Shown piece by piece: positions 55,801 through 63,469 of a DNA stretch of 64,000 nucleotides; within the stretch, counting starts at the first letter, position 1; the number at the start of each line of letters is the position of its first letter. Source of the DNA: Castellaniella ginsengisoli (GTDB lineage: Bacteria > Pseudomonadota > Gammaproteobacteria > Burkholderiales > Burkholderiaceae_B); NCBI RefSeq assembly GCF_039523235.1, contig NZ_BAAAEX010000010.1, one strand, 5' to 3'. Under the pieces are notes generated by a model. It made no database searches. It had not been told where the DNA came from and saw only the letters and a program-made list of their open reading frames with translations. The translations under genes were made by a program, and so were the position numbers.

Positions 55801-56411
55801 CAGCCGATCCTTGAGTTTTTCAGCAGCGTGCGGATGTCGTCGCGCACGTCTTCGGGTTGCTGGGCGTCGGGAAAGCGCATCATCAGGTGGCCCAGGGGAT
55901 CGACGATCCACAGCCCTCGCGCCAGCGCTTCGACGGGATCCTCGGCCTCGGGCGCCAGCCAGGCCGCCAGGCGGGCGGGGTCGGCGCGCAGGATGTGCGT
56001 GCCGGCGTAGGCTTCGCCGACCACGGGCGCGGCCGGCGCATCGTCGATGATGAACCAGACGCGTTCCAGGCGTTCGACGGCCTTGCCTTGGCTGGCATGG
56101 GAATTGCGCAGCACGAACAACCCGCGCACGCAGGATTCGGGGCAGGCGCCCGGGCCTGCGCTGATCAGCAGCCATTGGCCCTTGAGCTGGTTCAAGTCGT
56201 AGGGCCGGCCCTGCTCGTCCCGCAGCGCCAGGTCGGCGGGGATGGGGCGCTGCGGGTTGACCAGCTCGCCATAGTGCGTGCGCGATTCGGGCCGCAGCCC
56301 CAGGGAGGGCACGTAGTAGGCCAGCAGGGCGAGCACGACCGGAGCCAGGCAGACCAGGAGGATGGCGATGAGGGGGCGGATGGAGCGGGTGGGAGCAGGT
56401 GCGGTCGTCAT
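55800..56411 (-). CDS. SCO-like cytochrome oxidase assembly membrane protein
   Basis: This 203-residue protein has one N-terminal helix (LIAILLVCLAPVVLALLAYYV) and a thioredoxin-like domain with GPGACPESCVRGLFVLRN, a CxxxC copper or redox motif, and a C-terminal MMRFPDAQQPEDVRDDIRTLLK. It is the small SCO-like protein typically placed between SURF1 and ctaA in betaproteobacteria. No obvious distal histidine equivalent of SCO1 is seen. It overlaps SURF1 by 4 nt and ctaA by 1 nt. Confidence 0.87.
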   Translation of the reverse strand: MTTAPAPTRSIRPLIAILLVCLAPVVLALLAYYVPSLGLRPESRTHYGELVNPQRPIPADLALRDEQGRPYDLNQLKGQWLLISAGPGACPESCVRGLFVLRNSHASQGKAVERLERVWFIIDDAPAAPVVGEAYAGTHILRADPARLAAWLAPEAEDPVEALARGLWIVDPLGHLMMRFPDAQQPEDVRDDIRTLLKNSRIG

Positions 56412-57187
56412 GCGTGGGAGGCCGGTGAGGGCCGGCGCAGGATGCGCCAGGCCGTGATGCAGGCCGCAATCAGTGCGATCGCGGCAAAGCTGAACCATTG
56501 CAGGGCGTAGTTGTAGTTCTGGCCGGCGTCCGTCGAGGGGCCGGGCCAGTCCTGGATCAGGCCGGAGTCGCGCGTGGGGGCCTGTTGCAGTACGACCGGC
56601 AGCAGGCTCAGGCCGGTGGCCGTCTCCAGGGCTTCCAGCGGCAGGTTCTGTACGCGCGGCGGCTGTCCGTCGCCGGTGGGGAAAGGCCGGGGCAGGGCCG
56701 TATCGGCCGGGCCGGTGAGGCTGCCCAGGTCGAACAGGCGGGGCACCCGGTGCAGCAGCGTACCCTCGACCTGGACGAGGCCGGCTTCGGCGTCCAGGTC
56801 GGGCAGCCCGGCGGGCGGCATCGGGCGTGCGATCCATCCTCGCAGCACCAGCACGGCGGTGCCGGGGCTGTCCTGCAGCTCCAGCGGGGTGGCGACCCAC
56901 AGGCCGGGCTGTCCTTTGAGATTGCGATTGTCGAGGAGTACAGTAAACGGATTCAGCCAATGTCCGCGTGCGTTGGCCGGATGCCAGTCGGGGCCGTCGC
57001 GGTGCTGGGCATCGAGCGTCAGGGCCGGCGCCCGGCGACCCGCCTCGATGGCGGCCTGCAGCGTTTCGCGTTCATGGGCGCGGCGCAACTGCCACTGGCC
57101 GGCGCCGATGCAGACCGCGCCCAGCAGCACCAGCAGGACCAGGGCCAGGAAGGCCTTTGTGCGGGGTGCGGGCTGCTGCGGGGTCAT
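56408..57187 (-). CDS. SURF1 family cytochrome oxidase assembly protein
   Basis: This 259-residue protein has two helices flanking a periplasmic domain (FLALVLLVLLGAVCIGAGQWQLRRAHERE near the N-terminus and WFSFAAIALIAACITAWRIL at the end). The SURF1 markers GHWL, LLDNRNLKGQPGLWVATPLEL and VLRGWIARP are present. It assists heme A insertion into subunit I. It begins the overlapping SURF1 / SCO-like / ctaA run and is divergent from the small DUF2909 gene. Confidence 0.93.
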   Translation of the reverse strand: MTPQQPAPRTKAFLALVLLVLLGAVCIGAGQWQLRRAHERETLQAAIEAGRRAPALTLDAQHRDGPDWHPANARGHWLNPFTVLLDNRNLKGQPGLWVATPLELQDSPGTAVLVLRGWIARPMPPAGLPDLDAEAGLVQVEGTLLHRVPRLFDLGSLTGPADTALPRPFPTGDGQPPRVQNLPLEALETATGLSLLPVVLQQAPTRDSGLIQDWPGPSTDAGQNYNYALQWFSFAAIALIAACITAWRILRRPSPASHA

Positions 57188-57222
57188 ACGATGCTTACAT
57201 CCTGGTGTTGCGGGGAACGCCC

Positions 57223-57420
57223 ATGAAAATTCTGATTGTCGTGCTGTTCCTGGGGGTGCTGGTCAGCCTCGGATCGGCCATGAAGTATCTCATGCAGGAC
57301 CGGGGCTGTACCGACCGGATGGCCTGGGCCCTGACGTGGCGGGTGGGGCTGTCGATCTTGCTGTTCCTGTTTTTATTGCTGGCGTACGCCCTGGGCTGGA
57401 TAAGCCCGAACATGGGATAG
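57223..57420 (+). CDS. DUF2909 twin transmembrane protein
   Basis: This 65-residue protein is essentially two membrane helices (ILIVVLFLGVLVSLGSAMKYL and VGLSILLFLFLLLAYALGWI) joined by a short loop (MQDRGCTDRMAWALTWR). The DUF2909 family sits in oxidase clusters of betaproteobacteria and is thought to help oxidase assembly; no mechanism is established. It is the only plus-strand gene in the cluster. A diverged copy of the intergenic repeat begins at the base after its stop. Confidence 0.88.
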   Translation: MKILIVVLFLGVLVSLGSAMKYLMQDRGCTDRMAWALTWRVGLSILLFLFLLLAYALGWISPNMG

Positions 57421-57491
57421 CCCCTGCGGACGATCCTGTGTCGGGCGAATCCGGGCGGCGTGCAAGCCGCGGGGCGCGGGGGTGCCCCGGC
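57421..57491 (+). repeat. Diverged copy of the intergenic repeat seen at 23.1 kb
   Basis: It begins CCCCTGCGGAC directly after a TAG stop and shares AATCCG-GCGGCGTGC..GCCGCG with the 80-bp units. The inner inverted repeat GCGGC (57455-57459) / GCCGC (57466-57470) keeps the same spacing as at 23145-23160. It lies between convergent DUF2909 and coxC. Confidence 0.7.
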
Positions 57492-57520
57492 TGGAGGCGA
57501 AACCCGCTTTCTCCTGGCAC

Positions 57521-58396
57521 CTACAGCCAGTACACGAAGAGATACAGGCCCAGCCAGATCACGTCCACGAAGTGCCAGTACCAGGCGGCGCCTTCGAAGC
57601 CGAAGTGGTTTTCGGCGGTGAAGTGCCCGCGCACCAGACGCAGCCAGATCACGGTCAGCATGGTGGCGCCCAGGATCACGTGGAAGCCGTGGAAGCCGGT
57701 CAGCATGTAGAACAGTGCGCCGTAGGCGCCCGACGTGAAGCGCAGGTTCAGCTCGGTGTAGGCGTGGTGGTACTCGTAGGCCTGGCAGGCGACGAAGGTG
57801 AAGCCCAGGACGACCGTGAGGCCCAGCCAGAAGATGGCCTTGGAACGATGTGCCGCGCGCAGGGCATGGTGGGCGATGGTCAGGGTGACGCCGGATGACA
57901 GCAGCAGCGCGGTGTTGATGGTGGGCAGCCAGAACGGCCCCACGGTCTCGAAGGGCGCGATGGTGCCTGCCGGCCCCAGATTCGGCCAGGTGCCGCTGAA
58001 GCCCGGCCACAGCAGCGTCTGGGTGTCCAGGCTGCTCAGCCACGGCGTGGTGACTTCGCGGGTGTACCAGAGCGAACCGAAGAAGGCCGAGAAGAACATG
58101 ACCTCGGAGAAAATGAACCAGGCCATGCTCCAGCGGTAGGAGTGGTCGATGCGCTGGCTGTTCATGCCGCCTTCGGATTCGCGGATGGCGTCGCCGAACC
58201 AGCCATAGAGCACCACGAACATGCAGAGGATGCCCGCCAGGCAGAGCCAGGGGCCGATGGCGTAGCTGTTGACCCACAAGGCCGCGCCGACCAGGGTGGC
58301 CAGCATGCTCAGGCTGGCCCGGATCGGGTGCACCGAATCGGGCGGGACGTAATAGTAGGGGGCCTCGCCGGCATGGGCCATCTGGGCTGTCGTCAT
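57521..58396 (-). CDS. coxC: Cytochrome c oxidase subunit III
   Basis: This 291-residue seven-helix subunit of the aa3-type oxidase has RWSMAWFIFSEVMFFSAFFGSLWY (with the conserved glutamate), YEYHHAYTELNLRFTSGAYGALFYMLTGFHGFHV and the C-terminal GAAWYWHFVDVIWLGLYLFVYWL. The start at 58396 has GGAGAG upstream and gives MTTAQMAHAGEAPYYYVP. It is 29 nt downstream of the DUF2970 gene in the same operon as coxBA. Confidence 0.96.
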   Translation of the reverse strand: MTTAQMAHAGEAPYYYVPPDSVHPIRASLSMLATLVGAALWVNSYAIGPWLCLAGILCMFVVLYGWFGDAIRESEGGMNSQRIDHSYRWSMAWFIFSEVMFFSAFFGSLWYTREVTTPWLSSLDTQTLLWPGFSGTWPNLGPAGTIAPFETVGPFWLPTINTALLLSSGVTLTIAHHALRAAHRSKAIFWLGLTVVLGFTFVACQAYEYHHAYTELNLRFTSGAYGALFYMLTGFHGFHVILGATMLTVIWLRLVRGHFTAENHFGFEGAAWYWHFVDVIWLGLYLFVYWL

Positions 58397-58425
58397 TGTT
58401 GTCTCTCCTCTGGATCTTCCGTCTT

Positions 58426-58620
58426 TCAGGCCGTCGCCAGGCGCACGGCCAGTATCAGCAGCAATACGAACACCACCCCGCCGATCAGGCCCGCCACGAT
58501 CAGGTGCGAGGGGCGGATGTGCGACAGGTCCTCGTCGTGGCCGGAGCGCTTTCGCAGCCCCAGGAACGCCCAGGCGACCGTGCGCATCGAACGCAGGAAG
58601 GTGTTGCGCGGTTCCGTCAT
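58426..58620 (-). CDS. DUF2970 small membrane protein
   Basis: This 64-residue protein has a polar N-terminus (TFLRSMRTVAWAFLGLRKRSGHDED), a LSHIRPSHLIVAGLIGG segment and one membrane helix (GGVVFVLLLILAVRLA). The RxxRTVxWAFxGxRxR pattern and the helix match DUF2970, found in oxidase clusters of betaproteobacteria. Its ATG overlaps the stop of the upstream 38-residue gene (TCATGA). In relatives ctaG (COX11) often lies between these two; it is not present here. Confidence 0.83.
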   Translation of the reverse strand: MTEPRNTFLRSMRTVAWAFLGLRKRSGHDEDLSHIRPSHLIVAGLIGGVVFVLLLILAVRLATA

Positions 58621-58733
58621 GAATCGAGTCCGTACAAGTTCGCGCGCACAAAGGTCCAGACCAGGATGGCCACGGCGAACAGGGCCAGGATCCATCCGGT
58701 GCGGCGGTTGCGGCGGCGTTGCTCGGGCGTCAT
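58617..58733 (-). CDS. Cytochrome oxidase small assembly protein (38 aa)
   Basis: A 38-codon gene reads MTPEQRRRNRRTGWILALF then AVAILVWTFVRANLYGLDS: a basic N-terminus followed by one membrane helix. This matches the tiny assembly protein found directly after subunit I in Alcaligenaceae. The start lies 11 nt after the coxA stop, with TGAG as ribosome-binding site, and the stop overlaps the DUF2970 start codon. Tight coupling on both sides supports it as real despite its size. Confidence 0.75.
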   Translation of the reverse strand: MTPEQRRRNRRTGWILALFAVAILVWTFVRANLYGLDS

Positions 58734-58743
58734 GTCATGCATC

Positions 58744-60354
58744 TCAGTGGCTGGCCTCGTACTGGGGCGGGGTCACGAAGGTATGGTAAGGCGCGGGCGA
58801 AGGCACCGTCCATTCCAGGCCCTCGGCGCCTTCCCAGGGGTTGGCGGCGGCCGGGGCGCCGTTGCCGCGCGCCGCCTTGATCACGATGTAGGCGAACAAC
58901 AACTGCGACAGGCCGAACCAGAAGGCGCCGATCGTGGCGATCTGATGGAAGTCGGTGAACTGGGCGGAGTAGTCCGCATAACGGCGCGGCATGCCGGCCA
59001 GGCCGAGGAAGTGCATCGGGAAGAAGGTGATGTTGAAAGAGATCATCGTCATCCAGAAGTGCCACTTGCCCAGACGCTCGTCGTACATATGGCCGGTCCA
59101 TTTGGGCAGCCAGTAGTAGGTGGCGCCGAACAGAGCGAACAGCGACCCGGCGACCAGCACGTAGTGGAAGTGCGCCACCACGTAGTAGGTGTCCTGGACC
59201 TGGATGTCGATCGGCGCGACCGCCACCACCAGGCCGGTGAAGCCGCCGATGGTGAACACGAAGATGAAGCCGATGGCGAACAGCATCGGGGTCTCGAACG
59301 TCATGGAGCCGCGCCACATGGTGGCCGTCCAGTTGAAGACCTTGACCCCGGTGGGGATGGAGATCAGCATCGTGCCGTACATGAAGAACAGTTGGGCGGT
59401 GACCGGCATGCCGGTGGTGAACATGTGGTGCGCCCACACCAGGAACGACAGGATGGCGATGGCGCAGATGGCATACACCATCGACGCGTAGCCGAACAGC
59501 CGCTTGCGCGCGAAGGTCGGCACGATCTGCGAGACCATGCCGAAGGCCGGCAGGATCATGATGTAGACCTCGGGGTGGCCGAAGAACCAGAACACGTGCT
59601 GGTACAGCACAGGGTCGCCGCCGCCCGCGGCATTGAAGAAGTGGGTGCCGAAGTGGCGGTCGGTGAGCAGCATGGTGACGGCGGCGGCCAGCACGGGCAT
59701 CACGGCCAGCAGCAGGTAGGCCGTGACCAGCCAGGACCAGCAGAACAACGGCATCTTCATCAGCGACATGCCCGGGGCGCGCATGTTCAGGATGGTGACG
59801 ATGATGTTGATCGCGCCCATGATGGACGAGGCCCCCAGGATGTGCACGGCGAAGATGGCGAAGTCCATACCCGGACCCATCTGCAGCGACAGCGGCGCGT
59901 ACATCGTCCAGCCCGAGGCGTTGGCTCCGCCCGGCACGAAGAAGGATGTGGTCAGCAGGATCGCGCCCACCGGCAGCAGCCAGAAGCTGAAGTTGTTCAT
60001 GCGCGCGAACGCCATGTCCGAGGCGCCGATCTGCAGCGGGATCATCCAGTTGGCGAAGCCCACGAAGGCGGGCATGATCGCGCCGAAGATCATGATCAGC
60101 CCGTGCATGGTGGTGAACTGGTTGAACAGTTCGGGCTGAAAGAACTGGATGCCGGGCTCGAACAGTTCCGTGCGCAGCAGCAGGGCGAGCGTGCCGCCCT
60201 CCAGCAGCATGCAGAACGAGAAGATCAAGTACATCGTGCCGATGTCCTTGTGGTTCGTGGCGAACACCCAGCGCCGCCAGCCTTGCGGGGCGTGGTGGGC
60301 GTGTTCGTCATGCCCGGCTTGGGGCGGAATGTGGTCGACCGTGACGCTGCTCAT
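58744..60354 (-). CDS. coxA: Cytochrome c oxidase subunit I (aa3-type)
   Basis: This 536-residue, 12-helix catalytic subunit holds heme a and the heme a3-CuB centre. It contains TMHGLIMIFGAIMP (heme a ligand), FWFFGHPEVYIMILPAFGM (CuB histidine and the cross-linked tyrosine; K- and D-channel residues nearby), MWAHHMF-type segment VWAHHMFTTG (the CuB His-His pair) and VVAHFHYVLVAG (heme ligands). It lies 84 nt after coxB and starts the stretch coxA, small assembly protein, DUF2970, coxC. Confidence 0.97.
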   Translation of the reverse strand: MSSVTVDHIPPQAGHDEHAHHAPQGWRRWVFATNHKDIGTMYLIFSFCMLLEGGTLALLLRTELFEPGIQFFQPELFNQFTTMHGLIMIFGAIMPAFVGFANWMIPLQIGASDMAFARMNNFSFWLLPVGAILLTTSFFVPGGANASGWTMYAPLSLQMGPGMDFAIFAVHILGASSIMGAINIIVTILNMRAPGMSLMKMPLFCWSWLVTAYLLLAVMPVLAAAVTMLLTDRHFGTHFFNAAGGGDPVLYQHVFWFFGHPEVYIMILPAFGMVSQIVPTFARKRLFGYASMVYAICAIAILSFLVWAHHMFTTGMPVTAQLFFMYGTMLISIPTGVKVFNWTATMWRGSMTFETPMLFAIGFIFVFTIGGFTGLVVAVAPIDIQVQDTYYVVAHFHYVLVAGSLFALFGATYYWLPKWTGHMYDERLGKWHFWMTMISFNITFFPMHFLGLAGMPRRYADYSAQFTDFHQIATIGAFWFGLSQLLFAYIVIKAARGNGAPAAANPWEGAEGLEWTVPSPAPYHTFVTPPQYEASH

Positions 60355-60438
60355 TGAATGCCTCCTTCCTGGAGCGCGCCGCCTGCGGGGCGGCGCGAGG
60401 GAATATCGTGTGAATTCGCGTGTGGATTGCGGCTCGGA

Positions 60439-61599
60439 TCAGCGCAGGGCCTTGACATCCGAGGGCTGGACGACGGGGTCGGGGCCCTTGCCGGCATTGT
60501 CCCACGCGTTGCGCGTATAGGTGATGACCGCGGCGATCTGCGTGTCGCTGAGCTGGTCGCGGAAGGCGGCCATCGCCGTCCCCGGATGCCCGTTCAGGAC
60601 GGTCAGGATCTGGTCCTTCATCGGCGCCAGCACGAATTTGGTGTCTCCGTTCAAGGCGGGGAACGTGCCCGGGATGCCCTGGCCGTTGGCCTGGTGGCAG
60701 GCCACGCAGGTGGTGGAGAAGACTTCCTTGCCCTTGGCGATCAGCTCGTCGGCGGACCAGGTCTTGTTCGGGTCTTCAGCGGCGGCCGCCATGGCGACTT
60801 TTTGCGCTTCAGCCCATTTGGCGTAGTCTTCCTGGGTCTTGACCTCGACCACGATCGGCATGTAGGCGTGGTTCTTGCCGCAGAGTTCGGCGCACTGGCC
60901 GCGGTAGGTGCCCGGTTTTTCGGCGCGGAACCAGGTGTCGCGCAGGAAGCCCGGTACGGCGTCCTGCTTGACGCCGAGCTCGGGCACCATCCAGGCGTGG
61001 ATCACGTCGGCGGCCGTCAGCACGATGCGGACCTTCTGGTCGACCGGCACCACCAGGGGGCGGTCGACTTCCATCAGGTAAGTATTGCCGATGGGCGCCT
61101 GGCCATCGATCTGCTCCTGCGGCGTGGACAGATTCGACAGGAAGTGCACGCCTGTCGCCGGGCCGTCCAGGTATTCGTAGCCCCACTTCCATTGGTAGCC
61201 GGTGGCCTTGATGGTGAGGTCTGCGCTGGTGGTGTCCTTCATGGCGACCACGGTGCGGGTGGCGGGGATGGCCATGCCGACGATGATCAGGAAGGGGATG
61301 ACCGTCCAGGTGAGCTCCAGGCCGAGGTGCTCGTCGAACTTGGCGGCCTTGTGGCCCTTGTCCTTGCGGTGGCGGATGATGGAATACAGCATCACGCCGA
61401 ACACGCCGATGAAGATCAGCGTACAGATGATCAGCATCATCCAGTGCAGGGAATAGATATCCCGCGCGATGGGCGTCACCCCGGTGGGAAGATTCAGTTG
61501 ATTGACTGCCGGCCCTCCGGGCATGTCTTGAACCTGTGCCCCGGCTGCTGTCGCCCATGACAGCGCGATCATGCCCAACGACCCTCTGACCATCTTCAT
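60439..61599 (-). CDS. coxB: Cytochrome c oxidase subunit II with fused cytochrome c domain
   Basis: This 386-residue subunit has a signal peptide, two helices (52-74 and 97-118) and a CuA cupredoxin domain with H201, C236, C240, H244 and M247 (CAELCGKNHAYMPI). A C-terminal cytochrome c domain carries CVACH at 298-302 (caa3-type fusion). It takes electrons from cytochrome c and passes them to subunit I. An AAGGGA ribosome-binding site sets the start at 61599. An FNR/DNR-type palindrome lies 40 nt upstream. Confidence 0.97.
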   Translation of the reverse strand: MKMVRGSLGMIALSWATAAGAQVQDMPGGPAVNQLNLPTGVTPIARDIYSLHWMMLIICTLIFIGVFGVMLYSIIRHRKDKGHKAAKFDEHLGLELTWTVIPFLIIVGMAIPATRTVVAMKDTTSADLTIKATGYQWKWGYEYLDGPATGVHFLSNLSTPQEQIDGQAPIGNTYLMEVDRPLVVPVDQKVRIVLTAADVIHAWMVPELGVKQDAVPGFLRDTWFRAEKPGTYRGQCAELCGKNHAYMPIVVEVKTQEDYAKWAEAQKVAMAAAAEDPNKTWSADELIAKGKEVFSTTCVACHQANGQGIPGTFPALNGDTKFVLAPMKDQILTVLNGHPGTAMAAFRDQLSDTQIAAVITYTRNAWDNAGKGPDPVVQPSDVKALR

Positions 61600-61638
61600 G
61601 TTGTCCCTTTGGTTGGCGTGTATTTTTTTCCAGGACGG

Positions 61639-61654
61639 TTTGACCTTCGTCAAA
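61639..61654. promoter_or_regulatory. FNR/DNR-type palindrome upstream of coxB
   Basis: TTTGAC-CTTC-GTCAAA is a perfect 16-bp inverted repeat whose core TTGAC-N4-GTCAA fits the TTGAY-N4-RTCAA site of the FNR/DNR/CRP family. It lies 40 bp upstream of the coxB start. The rest of the 307-bp coxB-nudix gap (61600-61906) shows only AT-rich promoter-like patches (TTATAAA near 61741) and no gene. Confidence 0.5.
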
Positions 61655-61906
61655 GAAAGGCGAGGGCGCGACCGGATCCTGCACACATGGCTGGATCGCC
61701 AGACCGTACAATGAACTGCGGGTGCTGCGGCCTGAGTATCCTTATAAACCTGAAGGGATTATAGCCACTGGCTGCGGCTTGTGTGGCCGCGTTCATGTCC
61801 TGTTCATCCGCTTTCGGGGTTTCCACCAATCCTTGCCGCTTGCGGACGACTGCGGACGGGCCGCAGGGACTGCCCCGAGTCCGGACGCATCCACTACAAT
61901 CCCCGG

Positions 61907-62749
61907 ATGAATTTCTCTTCAGCGGCCTTTGCCTTGGACGACCTCCTGGCGCGCAACGCGCGCCTGGTCCGTCGCGCCCAGCAGTTGCCGCCCGCCGGCG
62001 CCCGGCCGGCCACGATTTCGGGCCGGGTCGGGGGCTGGATCGGCCCCGCCGCCTTGCAGGCCGTCACCGGTCTTCCGGGCGTGCGCATCGAGCCCGAGGC
62101 CGTGCATTTCACCGCCGCGCCGGCCGCCCGGCTGAACCTGAACGCCGTGCTGCGCGGGGCGGCGATGGCCTTGCAGGCCGCCGGCTGCATCCGCACCTGG
62201 CGCGATGAACTGCTGGACGTCATGGCCGAAGGCCGGCCGCTGGCGCGCATCGAACGCGGCGCCGTGCGGCCCCTGGGCCTGTTGACCCAGGCCGTCCATC
62301 TGAACGGCTGGTCGCCGGACGGCCGCCTGTGGGTGGCGCGCCGCGCCCTGAACAAATCCACCGATCCGGGCCTATGGGATACCTTGTCGGGCGGCCTGGT
62401 CGCCGCGGGCGAAGACCCTGAAGCCGCGCTGCTGCGCGAAACCCTTGAAGAGGCCGGCCTGCCGGCCGTGGCGTTGGCGGGGCACGGTCCCCTGCGCACG
62501 GTGCTGCGCATGCACCGCCGCCTGGACGACGGCTACCAGGTCGAAAACGTGCTGCTCAGCGATTGCGTGCTGGACGCCGGCGCCGCGCCCAGGAACCTGG
62601 ACGGCGAAGTCCTTGAATTCCGATGCCTGGCGATGCCAGAGCTCTGGGATATGATCGTTCACGGAGCCTTCACGCTGGAGGCCGAGCTGGCCATCCTGGA
62701 TTCGCTGAGGCACCGCTTTCTGGCGGCTTCCGGTCGAACGGCCCCCTGA
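61907..62749 (+). CDS. Nudix hydrolase with N-terminal DUF4743-type domain
   Basis: This 281-residue protein has an N-terminal domain (1-135) like the DUF4743 region of plant and bacterial thiamine-pyrophosphate-related Nudix enzymes (GGWIGPAAL, GCIRTWRDELLDV). The Nudix box GLVAAGEDPEAALLRETLEEAG follows and matches Gx5Ex7REUxEExGU fully, so hydrolysis of a nucleoside-diphosphate-X bond is predicted. The ALNKSTDPGLWDTLSGGLVAAGE context is typical of this subgroup. Substrate not determined. Confidence 0.87.
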   Translation: MNFSSAAFALDDLLARNARLVRRAQQLPPAGARPATISGRVGGWIGPAALQAVTGLPGVRIEPEAVHFTAAPAARLNLNAVLRGAAMALQAAGCIRTWRDELLDVMAEGRPLARIERGAVRPLGLLTQAVHLNGWSPDGRLWVARRALNKSTDPGLWDTLSGGLVAAGEDPEAALLRETLEEAGLPAVALAGHGPLRTVLRMHRRLDDGYQVENVLLSDCVLDAGAAPRNLDGEVLEFRCLAMPELWDMIVHGAFTLEAELAILDSLRHRFLAASGRTAP

Positions 62750-62810
62750 GGTCCGGCGCGCAGACCGCCATTCAATCATTCCGGCATGATGCCGGCGGAG
62801 GCAATCCATC

Positions 62811-63410
62811 ATGGTCCAAGACTCCACCAATCCTTTTGTGCTCCCCGGCTTCGGCCAGCAGGGCGAAGCCGCCCACAATCCGTTGTTCGCCGGCCTGGAC
62901 ATGATGCGCCAGGCCTGGCAGAACATGGCGGGCGCCGGCAGCCTGGATTCGGCATCGCTGGCGCCGATGTCGCTCGAAGATCTCGACCGGCGAATCCGCG
63001 AATTGCAGACGGTCCAGAATTGGCTGCAGTTGAATGCCACGATGCTGGCCAACACCATCCAGGGCCTGGAAATCCAGCGCAGCACCCTGAGCACCCTGAA
63101 ATCCTTCGCCGGCGGCGCGTTTCCGGGCGGGACGGCGGCCGGTGCGGCCGAGACGGCGGATGCGGCCGGCGCGGACTACGCCCGTGCGGCGGGCGACTGG
63201 TGGGGCCTGGTGCAGCAGCAGTTCGAGCAACTGGCGAGCGCGACCGCGGCCGGCCTGCAAGGGATGGCGGAATCCGCCGGGCAGGCCGCACCTCCCGCCG
63301 CCAAGCCCAAGCGCGCTGCGGCGCGCGAAAAGCCGGCCGCCCCGGCCCGCAAGGCCGCCGCCAAGAAGGCCGCCGCCAAGAAGACGCCGGCCCGCCGGTC
63401 CCGCAACTGA
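62811..63410 (+). CDS. phaM: PhaM-like polyhydroxyalkanoate granule protein
   Basis: The 199-residue protein has an N-terminal domain with PLFAGLDMMRQAWQNMAG and SLEDLDRRIRELQTVQNWLQLNATMLANTIQGLEIQRSTLSTLKS, which is the PhaM pattern. A variable linker and a lysine/alanine-rich tail (KAAAKKAAAKKTPARR) like histone H1 follow. PhaM proteins bind PHA synthase and DNA and tie storage granules to the nucleoid. A GGCGGAGG ribosome-binding site is present. No pha biosynthesis genes lie in this window. Confidence 0.82.
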   Translation: MVQDSTNPFVLPGFGQQGEAAHNPLFAGLDMMRQAWQNMAGAGSLDSASLAPMSLEDLDRRIRELQTVQNWLQLNATMLANTIQGLEIQRSTLSTLKSFAGGAFPGGTAAGAAETADAAGADYARAAGDWWGLVQQQFEQLASATAAGLQGMAESAGQAAPPAAKPKRAAAREKPAAPARKAAAKKAAAKKTPARRSRN

Positions 63411-63419
63411 TCCGTCCGT

Positions 63420-63446
63420 GTCCGGCCTGAGCGGCCGGGCTTTCCG
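63420..63446 (+). terminator. Weak terminator-like hairpin between phaM and glmU
   Basis: An 8-bp stem GTCCGGCC/GGCCGGGC (63420-63427 with 63433-63440, one G-U pair) and a 5-nt loop are followed by only three T residues. Confidence 0.4.
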
Positions 63447-63469
63447 ATTCAATCTCCACGCGTCATTTC

